A stretch of DNA of 12,968 bases from Rhodoferax sp. (lineage in GTDB: Bacteria; Pseudomonadota; Gammaproteobacteria; Burkholderiales; Burkholderiaceae): the NCBI GenBank assembly GCA_020048295.1, contig JAIFMT010000063.1, forward strand, positions 1-12,968, in the 5' to 3' direction. The notes under the pieces are model-generated. The model saw nothing but the letters and a program-made list of their open reading frames with translations, was not told where the DNA came from and did no database searches. Positions within the stretch are counted from its first letter, which is position 1. Each line of letters starts with the position of its first letter. Below are positions 1 to 5,876 of the stretch, one piece after another. Made by a program: the position numbers and the translations under genes.

Positions 1-115
1 TAGGTGGGTTGAATTCCTTTGCTTTAGCTGACTCTGCTTTTGAGGCCATATCTACAGATGCACACCCGGAAACTAAAAGAGCGACTGTAAGCGCAATTAC
101 GGAGACGATTTTCAT
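1..115 (-). CDS. Small lipoprotein, N-terminal part only (DUF2846-like)
   Basis: Only the first 38 codons are inside the window; the gene runs off the left edge. The product starts MKIVSVIALTVALLVSGCAS, a classic lipoprotein signal peptide: two residues, a Lys, a hydrophobic core, then the lipobox LVSG-C with the lipidated Cys at residue 18. The mature part begins with an Ala/Lys/Ser-rich stretch ending in FNPP. That start resembles DUF2846 lipoproteins as I remember them, but the domain itself is outside the window. Residue 19 is Ala, not Asp, so outer-membrane sorting would be expected under the E. coli rule. A GAGG motif lies 10 bases before the ATG. The signal peptide is certain; the family is a guess. 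Confidence 0.7.
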   Translation of the reverse strand, partial: MKIVSVIALTVALLVSGCASVDMASKAESAKAKEFNPP

Positions 116-427
116 TGAATTGATACCTCGATTAAGTTATTGAAAGTTTGAGCTGATTTACGCCCGCTCACGACGAATTGGTGCCCAACGCAATATATAC
201 CGCAAATTCATGCGGGATAACGTGGCTGCTTTCACAAAAAAATCCAACACATACGCATGTTTCATATGAATAGCCTGCTTCATTAAAAATAGCGACAAAC
301 CCGGTGGTGCCTGCGGAGCGGTTTATCTGACCAAAGGACAATTCTCACATCATTGCAATGCTCTTGAAATCCCCCGATTGGGGGATAACGTTGAAGGACC
401 GCTCGCGCTGCGTAGCTGTCGGCCCGG
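116..427. other. Gene-free stretch between ribF and the lipoprotein gene
   Basis: These 312 bases are more AT-rich than the flanking genes, especially 180-300. Nothing here looks coding. They contain a terminator-like hairpin after ribF (369-386) and a short inverted repeat CCGCA-N6-TGCGG at 200-215, about 85 bases before the lipoprotein start, which could be an operator. The lipoprotein promoter must be here, but I could not find a convincing -35/-10 pair. A TATATT hexamer (near 193-198, minus strand) is the best -10 candidate and has no good -35. Confidence 0.5.
369..386 (-). terminator. Possible ribF transcription terminator
   Basis: A perfect 7-bp stem (ATCCCCC / GGGGGAT) with a 4-base loop lies about 42 bases past the ribF stop codon. 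Read on the minus strand it is followed only by TTTC, so the U-tract is weak. It may be a Rho-assisted or RNA 3'-end-stabilising hairpin rather than a strong intrinsic terminator. Confidence 0.4.
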
Positions 428-1402
428 CTACGGGTGAGTATCGAAATAAGCGCGGGCATCCAGGCAGTCCTGGTTGATGCCGGCAGTCAATGCGTCCAGC
501 GAGTTGTACTTGCGCTCGTCGTGCAGTTTGTGGAGAAGCTCCACGCGCACAATTTTGCCGTAGGCCCCTTCGGCACCCAGGTGGGCTGGCCAATCGAGGC
601 AGTGGGTTTCCAGCAGCACCCGCCCGCCGTTCACGTCACGCGGGTCCAGCGACGGGCGCACGCCCAGATTGGCGACGCCGGGCAGCGGTTGCGCGCTCAG
701 GCCATACACCAGCACGGCAAAAATTCCGCTGGCAGCGGGTTTCCAGTGAGCAAAGCGCTGGTTGATGGTTTTGAAGCCCAACGACCGCCCCAGTTTGCGC
801 CCATGCACCACATGGCCCGAGATGCGGTAGGGGTGTCCCATCAGCCGGGTGGCATCTTTCATGCGGCCTTCGGTCAGGGCGGCGCGCACGGCTGAGCTAG
901 ACACCCGCAGGTTGTGCACCTCATAGCTGTTCATTCGGGCCACGTCAAAACCGTGGGTCACGCCGGCTTCATCGAGCATGGCGTAGTCGCCAGCACGTCG
1001 GGCGCCAAAACGGAAATCATCACCCACCAATACATACGTGGCCCCCAGACCCTGTCGCAGCACGCGGTCAATAAAGTCCATCGGAGGCAGGTCGGCCAAG
1101 GCTGAGTTAAACGGCAGCACCACGGTCTGGTCAACGCCGCAGGCGGCCAGGTCGCACAGTTTGTCGCGCAGCGTGCCCACGCGGGCCGGTGCACGCGCCG
1201 GGTTGTGGGTGATGGCGGCAAAGTAGTCGCGCGGGTGCGGCTCAAAGGTCAGCACGCAACTGGGCACGCTGCGCTGCTGCGCCTCGCCCTTGAGCAAGGA
1301 CAACATGGCCTGGTGGCCGCGGTGCACGCCGTCAAAATTACCGATCGTCAGGGCGCAGGCAGCGGCCAGGTCGGGGTGATGGCAGCCTCGGTATATCTTC
1401 AT
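428..1402 (-). CDS. ribF: Bifunctional riboflavin kinase / FAD synthetase
   Basis: RibF phosphorylates riboflavin to FMN and then adenylylates FMN to FAD in the cytoplasm. The 324-residue product has the usual length and both domains. The N-terminal nucleotidyltransferase domain (about 1-185) shows GNFDGVHRGH at 21-30, the nucleotide-binding HxGH-type motif, then TFEPHP at 52-57, GDDFRFG at 127-133 and the VSSSAVR motif at 167-173. The C-terminal kinase domain (about 186-320) shows HGRKLGRSLGF (200-210), GVANLGVRPS (242-251) and the probable catalytic Glu265 in LLETH. The usual PTAN motif of the kinase reads KTIN (211-214), keeping Thr and Asn but not Pro and Ala. The start MKIYRG fits the family; no good Shine-Dalgarno precedes it. 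ribF often precedes ileS and lspA in proteobacteria, but here the next gene is an unrelated lipoprotein. Confidence 0.97.
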   Translation of the reverse strand: MKIYRGCHHPDLAAACALTIGNFDGVHRGHQAMLSLLKGEAQQRSVPSCVLTFEPHPRDYFAAITHNPARAPARVGTLRDKLCDLAACGVDQTVVLPFNSALADLPPMDFIDRVLRQGLGATYVLVGDDFRFGARRAGDYAMLDEAGVTHGFDVARMNSYEVHNLRVSSSAVRAALTEGRMKDATRLMGHPYRISGHVVHGRKLGRSLGFKTINQRFAHWKPAASGIFAVLVYGLSAQPLPGVANLGVRPSLDPRDVNGGRVLLETHCLDWPAHLGAEGAYGKIVRVELLHKLHDERKYNSLDALTAGINQDCLDARAYFDTHP

Positions 1403-1415
1403 TGGTTGTTATGGA

Positions 1416-1460
1416 TTTACTAGCAGTGCGTGCACAGGGGATGTGCGCTTGAAGTCAATT
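1416..1460. repeat. Imperfect dyad between ribF and the HNH gene
   Basis: The divergent intergenic region contains GCACA-GGGGA-TGTGC (1432-1446), a 5-bp stem with a 5-base loop, inside a larger imperfect dyad that begins with CTAGCAGTGCG. The CTAGCAG...GCGCTT pattern recalls the dispersed repeat seen near 11422-11483, but similarity is too low for a firm assignment. It could instead be an operator in the shared ribF/HNH promoter region. Confidence 0.35.
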
Positions 1461-1491
1461 TGACACATATTGGGGGTATATTGTGTATCAG
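1460..1491 (+). promoter_or_regulatory. Candidate promoter of the HNH gene
   Basis: A perfect -35-like TTGACA lies at 1460-1465. The best AT-rich hexamer, TATATT (1477-1482), is only 11 bases away, which is too close. Hexamers at normal spacing, such as TGTATC at 1484-1489, match poorly. A promoter here fits the divergent layout, but the pairing of elements is uncertain. Confidence 0.35.
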
Positions 1492-1554
1492 GTGAAGCGC
1501 CATGCACCCGTGCTGGCATCATTCGTGCTGTTGCGGTGTGGATTGCGTTTTTTC

Positions 1555-1559
1555 AGGAG
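1555..1559 (+). promoter_or_regulatory. Ribosome binding site deciding a TTG start
   Basis: AGGAG lies 6 bases before TTG at 1566. No ATG or GTG in this frame has a comparable site, and the resulting protein start MKVLKLSAQG fits the HNH family as I know it. Confidence 0.75.
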
Positions 1560-1565
1560 TCGGTT

Positions 1566-2123
1566 TTGAAAGTCTTGAAATTGTCAGCCCAGGGTTTGCC
1601 CCAGTCGTGGATTTCGCTGGAGCAAGCGGTGATTCACTACGCCGCACAAGAGGTACGCTGGGAAATGGGCCACGAGGTGGCGGTGTTTCATGGTGGCCAC
1701 AACGCCATCACCGGTCGCCAGTCCATCATCACGGTTTCGAGCATCATTGGCACCAAAGGGGTGCCCAACATCAACCCGTTTGAACTGCGGCCGGGTCTGA
1801 CCAATGGCAAACTGTTCGCACGTGACCGCAACGTGTGTGCCTACTGTGGCGAGCACTTTGATGAGACTGACCTGACGCGCGAGCACATCATTCCATTTGC
1901 GCAAAACGGCATTGACAACTGGATGAATGTGGTCACAGCCTGTCGCCCGTGCAATCATCGCAAGAGCCACCGCACCCCCGAGCAGGCGCATATGCCGCTG
2001 CTCTACACCCCGTATGTGCCAAGCCTGTGGGAAGACTTCATTTTGCGCAACCGCCGCATACTGGCCGATCAGATGGAATTTTTGATGGCGCATGTGCCAA
2101 AGTCGTCGCGGCTGATGGCCTGA
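1566..2123 (+). CDS. HNH endonuclease family protein
   Basis: The predicted product is 185 residues and likely cytoplasmic. It contains a compact HNH nuclease core: CxxC at Cys91/Cys94, TREHIIP with the metal-binding Glu-His at 106-107, Asn118 and Asn121 in DNWMNVV, and a second CxxC at Cys126/Cys129 followed by NHRK. The two Cys pairs should hold a structural zinc, and the His/Asn residues the catalytic metal. The first 80 residues and the C-terminal tail (YTPYVPSLWEDFILRNRRIL) belong to a conserved short HNH family common in proteobacteria, whose biological role I do not know. It is not next to a methylase or phage gene, so a restriction role is unlikely. The open frame extends upstream to 1470, but the TTG at 1566 with a good ribosome binding site is the best start. 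A secreted-type DNA ligase gene follows 55 bases downstream. Confidence 0.88.
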   Translation: MKVLKLSAQGLPQSWISLEQAVIHYAAQEVRWEMGHEVAVFHGGHNAITGRQSIITVSSIIGTKGVPNINPFELRPGLTNGKLFARDRNVCAYCGEHFDETDLTREHIIPFAQNGIDNWMNVVTACRPCNHRKSHRTPEQAHMPLLYTPYVPSLWEDFILRNRRILADQMEFLMAHVPKSSRLMA

Positions 2124-2165
2124 GGCTGTGCCTGGGCCAACGACCAGGGGCAGTCGGCTGCTACA

Positions 2166-2171
2166 AAGGGA
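2166..2171 (+). promoter_or_regulatory. Ribosome binding site for the DNA ligase gene
   Basis: AAGGGA sits 7 bases before ATG 2179 and supports that start over the in-frame ATG at 2128. The later start also places a signal peptide at the very N-terminus. Confidence 0.65.
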
Positions 2172-2178
2172 TGATTCC

Positions 2179-3069
2179 ATGCAAAGAAATCGTTATGCAC
2201 TGAGTTGTTTGGCCTTGCTGCTCGCGCCGATGTTGCTACCGACAGCTGCCTTGGTAGTGACGCTGCCGACACAAGCTGCCCAAGTGCCAAAGGCAGCCGC
2301 ACCGGCGTTAATGTTGCCCAAGGTCTGGCAGGCTGCAAGCAGTCCGGCGGGTTTTCTGGTGAGTGAGAAGTTCGACGGCGTGCGTGCCTTTTGGGACGGC
2401 AGCCGCTTGCGTTTTCGCAGCGGCTTGCCGATTGCCGCGCCAGACTGGTTTACCGCCGGCTTGCCCAAGGTGGCCCTCGATGGTGAGTTGTGGCTGGGGC
2501 GCGGCCAGTTTGACCGCTTGTCTGGCATCGTCCGCAGCGCTGTGCCAAGGGATGCAGATTGGCGTGAGCTGCGCTACATGGTGTTTGATTCGCCGGGTGC
2601 AACTGGCAGTTTTGACCAGCGGGCCAGCGATCTGCAAGTGCTGGTGCAGTCAGCTGGCCAGCCCTGGTTGCAAGCGGTGGTGCAACACCGGGTGGACAGT
2701 GTGGCTGCGTTGCAGACGCAGTTGCGCCAGTTGGTCGCTGCTGGAGGCGAAGGGCTGGTGTTGCACCGTGCCGATGCGTTATGGGTCGCAGGGCGCAGTG
2801 ATGCGCTATGGAAGTTCAAGCCGGTGCAAGACGAGGATGCCACCGTGGTGGGGCATCTGCCGGGCAAAGGCCGCAACGCGGGGCGCTTGGGCGCGCTACT
2901 ACTGGAATTGCCTGACGGGCAGCGCTTTGCACTGGGCACGGGGTTGACCGATGCGCAGCGTGCCTCACCGCCGGCTATCGGCACGGTTGTCACGTACCGC
3001 TTTCGTGACCACACCCCCAAGGGTTTGCCGCGCTTTGCTGCATTTTTGCGAGTGCGCGAGCCGGAGTAG
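2179..3069 (+). CDS. LigE-type ATP-dependent DNA ligase, probably exported
   Basis: The 296-residue product joins DNA nicks using ATP. Ligase motifs are in order: motif I SEKFDGVRAFWDG with the adenylated Lys64, DGELWLGRG (101-109), motif III-like RYMVFDSPG (132-140), motif IV EGLVLHR (191-197) and motif V WKFKPVQDEDA with Lys212 and Lys214. It lacks any added DNA-binding domain; after the nucleotidyltransferase core comes only an OB-fold (about 215-296), including GKGRNAGRLGALLLEL. This is the minimal Lig E type. Residues 1-34 form a signal peptide: basic MQRNR, a hydrophobic core, then Ala-rich sites such as TQAA. A periplasmic location is therefore likely, as reported for this class, and a role in periplasmic or extracellular DNA processing is inferred. 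It may be co-transcribed with the HNH gene 55 bases upstream. Confidence 0.93.
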   Translation: MQRNRYALSCLALLLAPMLLPTAALVVTLPTQAAQVPKAAAPALMLPKVWQAASSPAGFLVSEKFDGVRAFWDGSRLRFRSGLPIAAPDWFTAGLPKVALDGELWLGRGQFDRLSGIVRSAVPRDADWRELRYMVFDSPGATGSFDQRASDLQVLVQSAGQPWLQAVVQHRVDSVAALQTQLRQLVAAGGEGLVLHRADALWVAGRSDALWKFKPVQDEDATVVGHLPGKGRNAGRLGALLLELPDGQRFALGTGLTDAQRASPPAIGTVVTYRFRDHTPKGLPRFAAFLRVREPE

Positions 3070-3176
3070 CGCCTGATTTTGTCTGAGCGTACCAAAGGCG
3101 GCAGAAGTAAATATTTCTTGAATTGGTTCAGCTTTCGTTCACACGCCTGCGCGCAAGATGACGGCCACACCCACTC

Positions 3177-3182
3177 AAGGAG
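3177..3182 (+). promoter_or_regulatory. Ribosome binding site, small exported protein
   Basis: AAGGAG lies 5 bases before ATG 3188. It selects this start over the in-frame ATG at 3158 and agrees with the signal peptide. Confidence 0.8.
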
Positions 3183-3187
3183 TTTTC

Positions 3188-3631
3188 ATGAAACATCTTA
3201 TTTCCATCAAGTCCATTGCTGCAGTTGCAATCGCACTGGGCGCATTCACGGCGGCATCATCGGCACATGCTGCAAGCGAAGTGCACTTCACTATCGGCGT
3301 GGCGGTTCCGGGTATTCACGCCCAGCTGACACCTGTGCATATGCAGCACCGCCCAGTGTTCAACCGCGAGCATGGTCACTTTTCACGCTTCAATGAGGGC
3401 CGACGCGATGACGGAAATCAATGGCAACGCCGCAACCCTTACAGCAGCCATGATCACAATGGCATCGCCAGTTCAGGTGATCCGCGCAATCGCTGGCATC
3501 AACCACGCTTTTATGGCCCTTACGGTGATCTCGACCGTGATGGCATCATGAACCGGTATGACCGCGATCGTGACGGAGATGGTGTTCGCAACCGCTACGA
3601 CCGCCGCCCGGATAATTCAAACCGTCGATGA
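3188..3631 (+). CDS. Small exported protein with Asp-rich calcium-binding-like repeats
   Basis: I do not recognise this protein as a named family. It has 147 residues. Residues 1-28 are a clear Sec signal peptide (MKHLISIKSI, an Ala-rich core, cleavage after SAHA). The mature part is rich in His, Arg, Asn and Gln, with little predicted hydrophobic core after residue 45. At 113-139 there are two linked acidic motifs, DLDRDGIMNRYD and DRDRDGDGVRNRYD, of the DxDxDG type found in thrombospondin type 3 repeats and EF-hand-like loops. Calcium binding in the periplasm or outside the cell is a reasonable inference. The start is set by AAGGAG five bases before ATG 3188; the frame is open upstream to 3158. 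It stands alone, 118 bases after ligE. Confidence 0.85.
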   Translation: MKHLISIKSIAAVAIALGAFTAASSAHAASEVHFTIGVAVPGIHAQLTPVHMQHRPVFNREHGHFSRFNEGRRDDGNQWQRRNPYSSHDHNGIASSGDPRNRWHQPRFYGPYGDLDRDGIMNRYDRDRDGDGVRNRYDRRPDNSNRR

Positions 3632-3688
3632 GGCCTTGGGCAATTTTGGAAAGGCGTGGAAGCCGCTTGATCTGGCACTGACAACCCA

Positions 3689-3721
3689 TTGACCGCAAGC
3701 AGGCGTTGCTTGAAATATCAT
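3689..3721 (+). promoter_or_regulatory. Candidate yghU promoter with a dyad in the spacer
   Basis: TTGACC (3689-3694) and TATCAT (3716-3721) flank a perfect inverted repeat CAAGCA-N5-TGCTTG (3696-3712). The spacer is 21 bases, longer than usual. A long spacer with a dyad is the arrangement used by MerR-family activators, but no such gene is in the window. Speculative. Confidence 0.3.
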
Positions 3722-3756
3722 GCATCATTGCGTTCGCCAGAAAGTGAGACCGTCAA

Positions 3757-4632
3757 ATGTCGGAGTTACCCGCCTACACCCCACCCAAGGTTTGGACTTG
3801 GGACAAAGCCAATGGTGGCCGCTTTGCAAATATCAACCGACCTATCGCTGGGCCTACCCACGAAAGGGCGTTGCCGCGTGGAAAGCACCCCTTTCAGTTG
3901 TACTCGCTGGCCACGCCCAACGGTGTCAAAGTCACCATCATGCTGGAGGAACTGCTGGCGCTCGGCCATATTGAGGCTGAGTACGATGCGTGGCTGATTC
4001 GCATCAATGAGGGGGATCAGTTCAGCAGCGGTTTTGTCGAGGTGAATCCGAACTCCAAAATTCCGGCGCTGCTGGACTGCAGTACACCCGAGCCGATCAG
4101 GGTGTTCGAGTCTGGTTCGATTCTGTTGTACCTTGCCGAAAAGTTTGGTGCCTTTTTACCGGGTGAGCCAGCCAGTCGCGCCGAGTGTCTTTCATGGCTA
4201 TTTTGGCAAATGGGTAGTGCGCCTTACCTGGGTGGCGGCTTTGGCCACTTCTATGCCTATGCGCCAACCAAGATCGAATACGCGATTGACCGATTTGCCA
4301 TGGAAACCAAGCGTCAGATGGATGTCCTCAACCGGCGACTGGCTGAAAGCGTCTTCGTTGGCGGCGATGATTACACGATTGCAGACATGGCCATCTGGCC
4401 TTGGTATGGCGCATTGGCCAAGGGCCAGGTGTATGAGGCTGGCGAGTTCCTGCAGGTCAATGAGTACACCCACGTGATCCGCTGGGCCGATCAGATCGCC
4501 AAACGCCCTGCGGTGAAGCGTGGCCGGATGGTTAACCGGGTGAATGGCCCACTGGAATCCCAACTCCGTGAACGTCATGATGCCAGCGACTTCGACACCC
4601 GCACGCAAGACAAGCTGGAGAGCCAGGCATGA
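3757..4632 (+). CDS. yghU: YghU-type glutathione S-transferase / disulfide reductase
   Basis: The 291-residue product closely matches E. coli YghU (about 288 residues) along its whole length from memory: KVWTWDKANGG (11-21), NINRPIAGPTH, the TPNG motif (53-56) that replaces the usual catalytic Ser/Tyr/Cys, VNPNSKIP (96-103) with the cis-Pro, VFESGSILLYL (116-126), GGGFGHFY in the helical domain, TIADMAIWPW (207-216) and RHDASDF near the C-terminus. This subfamily binds glutathione strongly and reduces small disulfides better than it conjugates electrophiles; it acts in the cytoplasm. The start ATG 3757 gives the family N-terminus, though its Shine-Dalgarno is weak. Its stop overlaps the next GST start by 4 bases (ATGA), so the two are translationally coupled. 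Confidence 0.96.
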   Translation: MSELPAYTPPKVWTWDKANGGRFANINRPIAGPTHERALPRGKHPFQLYSLATPNGVKVTIMLEELLALGHIEAEYDAWLIRINEGDQFSSGFVEVNPNSKIPALLDCSTPEPIRVFESGSILLYLAEKFGAFLPGEPASRAECLSWLFWQMGSAPYLGGGFGHFYAYAPTKIEYAIDRFAMETKRQMDVLNRRLAESVFVGGDDYTIADMAIWPWYGALAKGQVYEAGEFLQVNEYTHVIRWADQIAKRPAVKRGRMVNRVNGPLESQLRERHDASDFDTRTQDKLESQA

Positions 4633-5273
4633 TCACACTCTACGATTGCGCAACCGCCCCCAGCCCCCGTCGCGCTCGCATATTGCTGGCTGAAAAGGGC
4701 ATCATTCACCAGACTGTGCAGATTGACCTGAGGGCTGGCGAGCAGCTCGCAGAGTCCTTTCGAGAGATCAACCCCCAGTGCACGGTGCCGGCGCTGCGGA
4801 TTGAGGAGGGTGGCGAGGAGGGCAGGGTGCTGACCGACAATGCGGCAATCGCCGCGTATCTGGAGGCTCGTTATCCGCAGCCACCGATGTTGGGTGTAAC
4901 GCCGCTGGAACGAGCTGAGATTGCGAGCTGGAATTGGCGTGTTGAGTTCGAGGGATTCTTGGCCATTGCAGAGGCGCTGCGCAACAGTTCGCCGACGATG
5001 ATCAATCGGGCCCTTGCGGGACCCGTCAACTACGCACAAATTCCCCAGCTGGCTGAGCGTGGGCTGGCCAGATTGCAACAATTTCTTGTTGATCTCAATG
5101 ACCGACTGCAAGACCAGGAGTTCATTGCGGCCCAGCGGTTTAGCATCGCCGACATTACTGCAGTCGTGGCGGTGGACTTTGCACGCATCGTCAAGATCAA
5201 GCCAGATGAGCGACACCCTCATCTGTTGCGATGGCGCTCGGCGATGGCACGGCGTCCTGCAATGGCTTTGTAG
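4629..5273 (+). CDS. Glutathione S-transferase family protein
   Basis: The 214-residue product has the usual GST size. The thioredoxin-like domain (about 1-82) includes a possible active-site Ser12 in APSPRRARI, CTVPAL (51-56) with the cis-Pro, and LTDNAAIAAYLE (68-79), the glutathione gamma-glutamyl binding segment, where the usual E/D-S pair reads D-N. The all-helical domain (about 90-214) contains FSIADITAVVAVDFA (171-185), the N-cap motif. The substrate cannot be told from sequence. It overlaps yghU by 4 bases and is surely expressed with it, which suggests joint use in thiol or xenobiotic stress. A perfect 20-bp palindrome begins at the base after its stop codon. Confidence 0.92.
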   Translation: MITLYDCATAPSPRRARILLAEKGIIHQTVQIDLRAGEQLAESFREINPQCTVPALRIEEGGEEGRVLTDNAAIAAYLEARYPQPPMLGVTPLERAEIASWNWRVEFEGFLAIAEALRNSSPTMINRALAGPVNYAQIPQLAERGLARLQQFLVDLNDRLQDQEFIAAQRFSIADITAVVAVDFARIVKIKPDERHPHLLRWRSAMARRPAMAL

Positions 5274-5293
5274 TGTGCGTCAATTGACGCACA
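5274..5293. repeat. Perfect 20-bp palindrome after the GST operon
   Basis: The half-site TGTGCGTCAA (5274-5283) is followed at once by its exact reverse complement (5284-5293), with no loop. It begins on the base after the GST stop codon TAG. There is no T-tract on either side, so it is not a canonical intrinsic terminator. It could be an RNA 3'-end hairpin or a binding site for a dimeric regulator. Confidence 0.75.
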
Positions 5294-5416
5294 GACTGCG
5301 CCAGCGTCACCACCTGGCAGGCGTTGCCAGACCAGCGTCAAAACCGCCGGCCGCCTTGTCGTCCAACGCCAGGGCGTTGTCGCTGTCGGTTATCACTTCA
5401 GGCAGGTTTCAGGCAG

Positions 5417-5866
5417 CTACCGGCCAACCTCATCCACCAGCGTCTTGAACTCGTCAATATCTTCAAAACTGCGGTAAACGCTGGCAAAGCGCACATAGGC
5501 GACCTTGTCGAGTTTCTTGAGTTCGGTCATGACCAGTTCGCCAATGCGGGCTGACAGCACTTCGCGCAGGCCCAGGTTCAGCAGCTTTTCTTCGATGCGT
5601 TCGACCGCGTTGTCAACCAGCTCGGTGCTGACCGGGCGTTTGCGCAGCGCCAGGCGCATCGAGCCCAGAATCTTGCCGCGCTCATACTCGATGCGCCGAC
5701 CATCCTTCTTGACAATCGCCGGAAAATTGACCTCGGCACGTTCATAGGTGGTGAAGCGCTTGTCGCAAGATTGGCAGCGGCGGCGGCGGCGAATCACGCA
5801 CCCGTCTTCAGACACCCGGGTTTCCACCACCTGGGTGTCAGGGTGACTGCAGAAGGGACATTTCAT
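5417..5866 (-). CDS. nrdR: Transcriptional repressor NrdR
   Basis: NrdR represses ribonucleotide reductase genes when its ATP-cone senses ATP/dATP. The 149-residue product is full length. The N-terminal zinc ribbon has Cys3/Cys6 (MKCPFC) and Cys31/Cys34 (RRRRRCQSC), followed by RFTTYER (37-43). The ATP-cone begins near residue 48 with [10 protein letters not shown] and runs through [12 protein letters not shown] near the C-terminus. It starts 10 bases after the glyA stop, the common glyA-nrdR order in beta- and other proteobacteria, and lacks a clear own promoter. It should therefore share the glyA transcript and its ZTP riboswitch. Confidence 0.98.
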   Translation of the reverse strand: MKCPFCSHPDTQVVETRVSEDGCVIRRRRRCQSCDKRFTTYERAEVNFPAIVKKDGRRIEYERGKILGSMRLALRKRPVSTELVDNAVERIEEKLLNLGLREVLSARIGELVMTELKKLDKVAYVRFASVYRSFEDIDEFKTLVDEVGR

Positions 5867-5876
5867 GCGGGCACAA

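Noticed and set aside
434..895. Plus-strand open frame opposite ribF (153 codons)
   Set aside because: It lies wholly antisense to a confidently assigned gene and encodes nothing recognisable.
1584..2180. Minus-strand open frame of 198 codons opposite the HNH gene
   Set aside because: Shadow of the HNH gene; no family features and no ribosome binding site.
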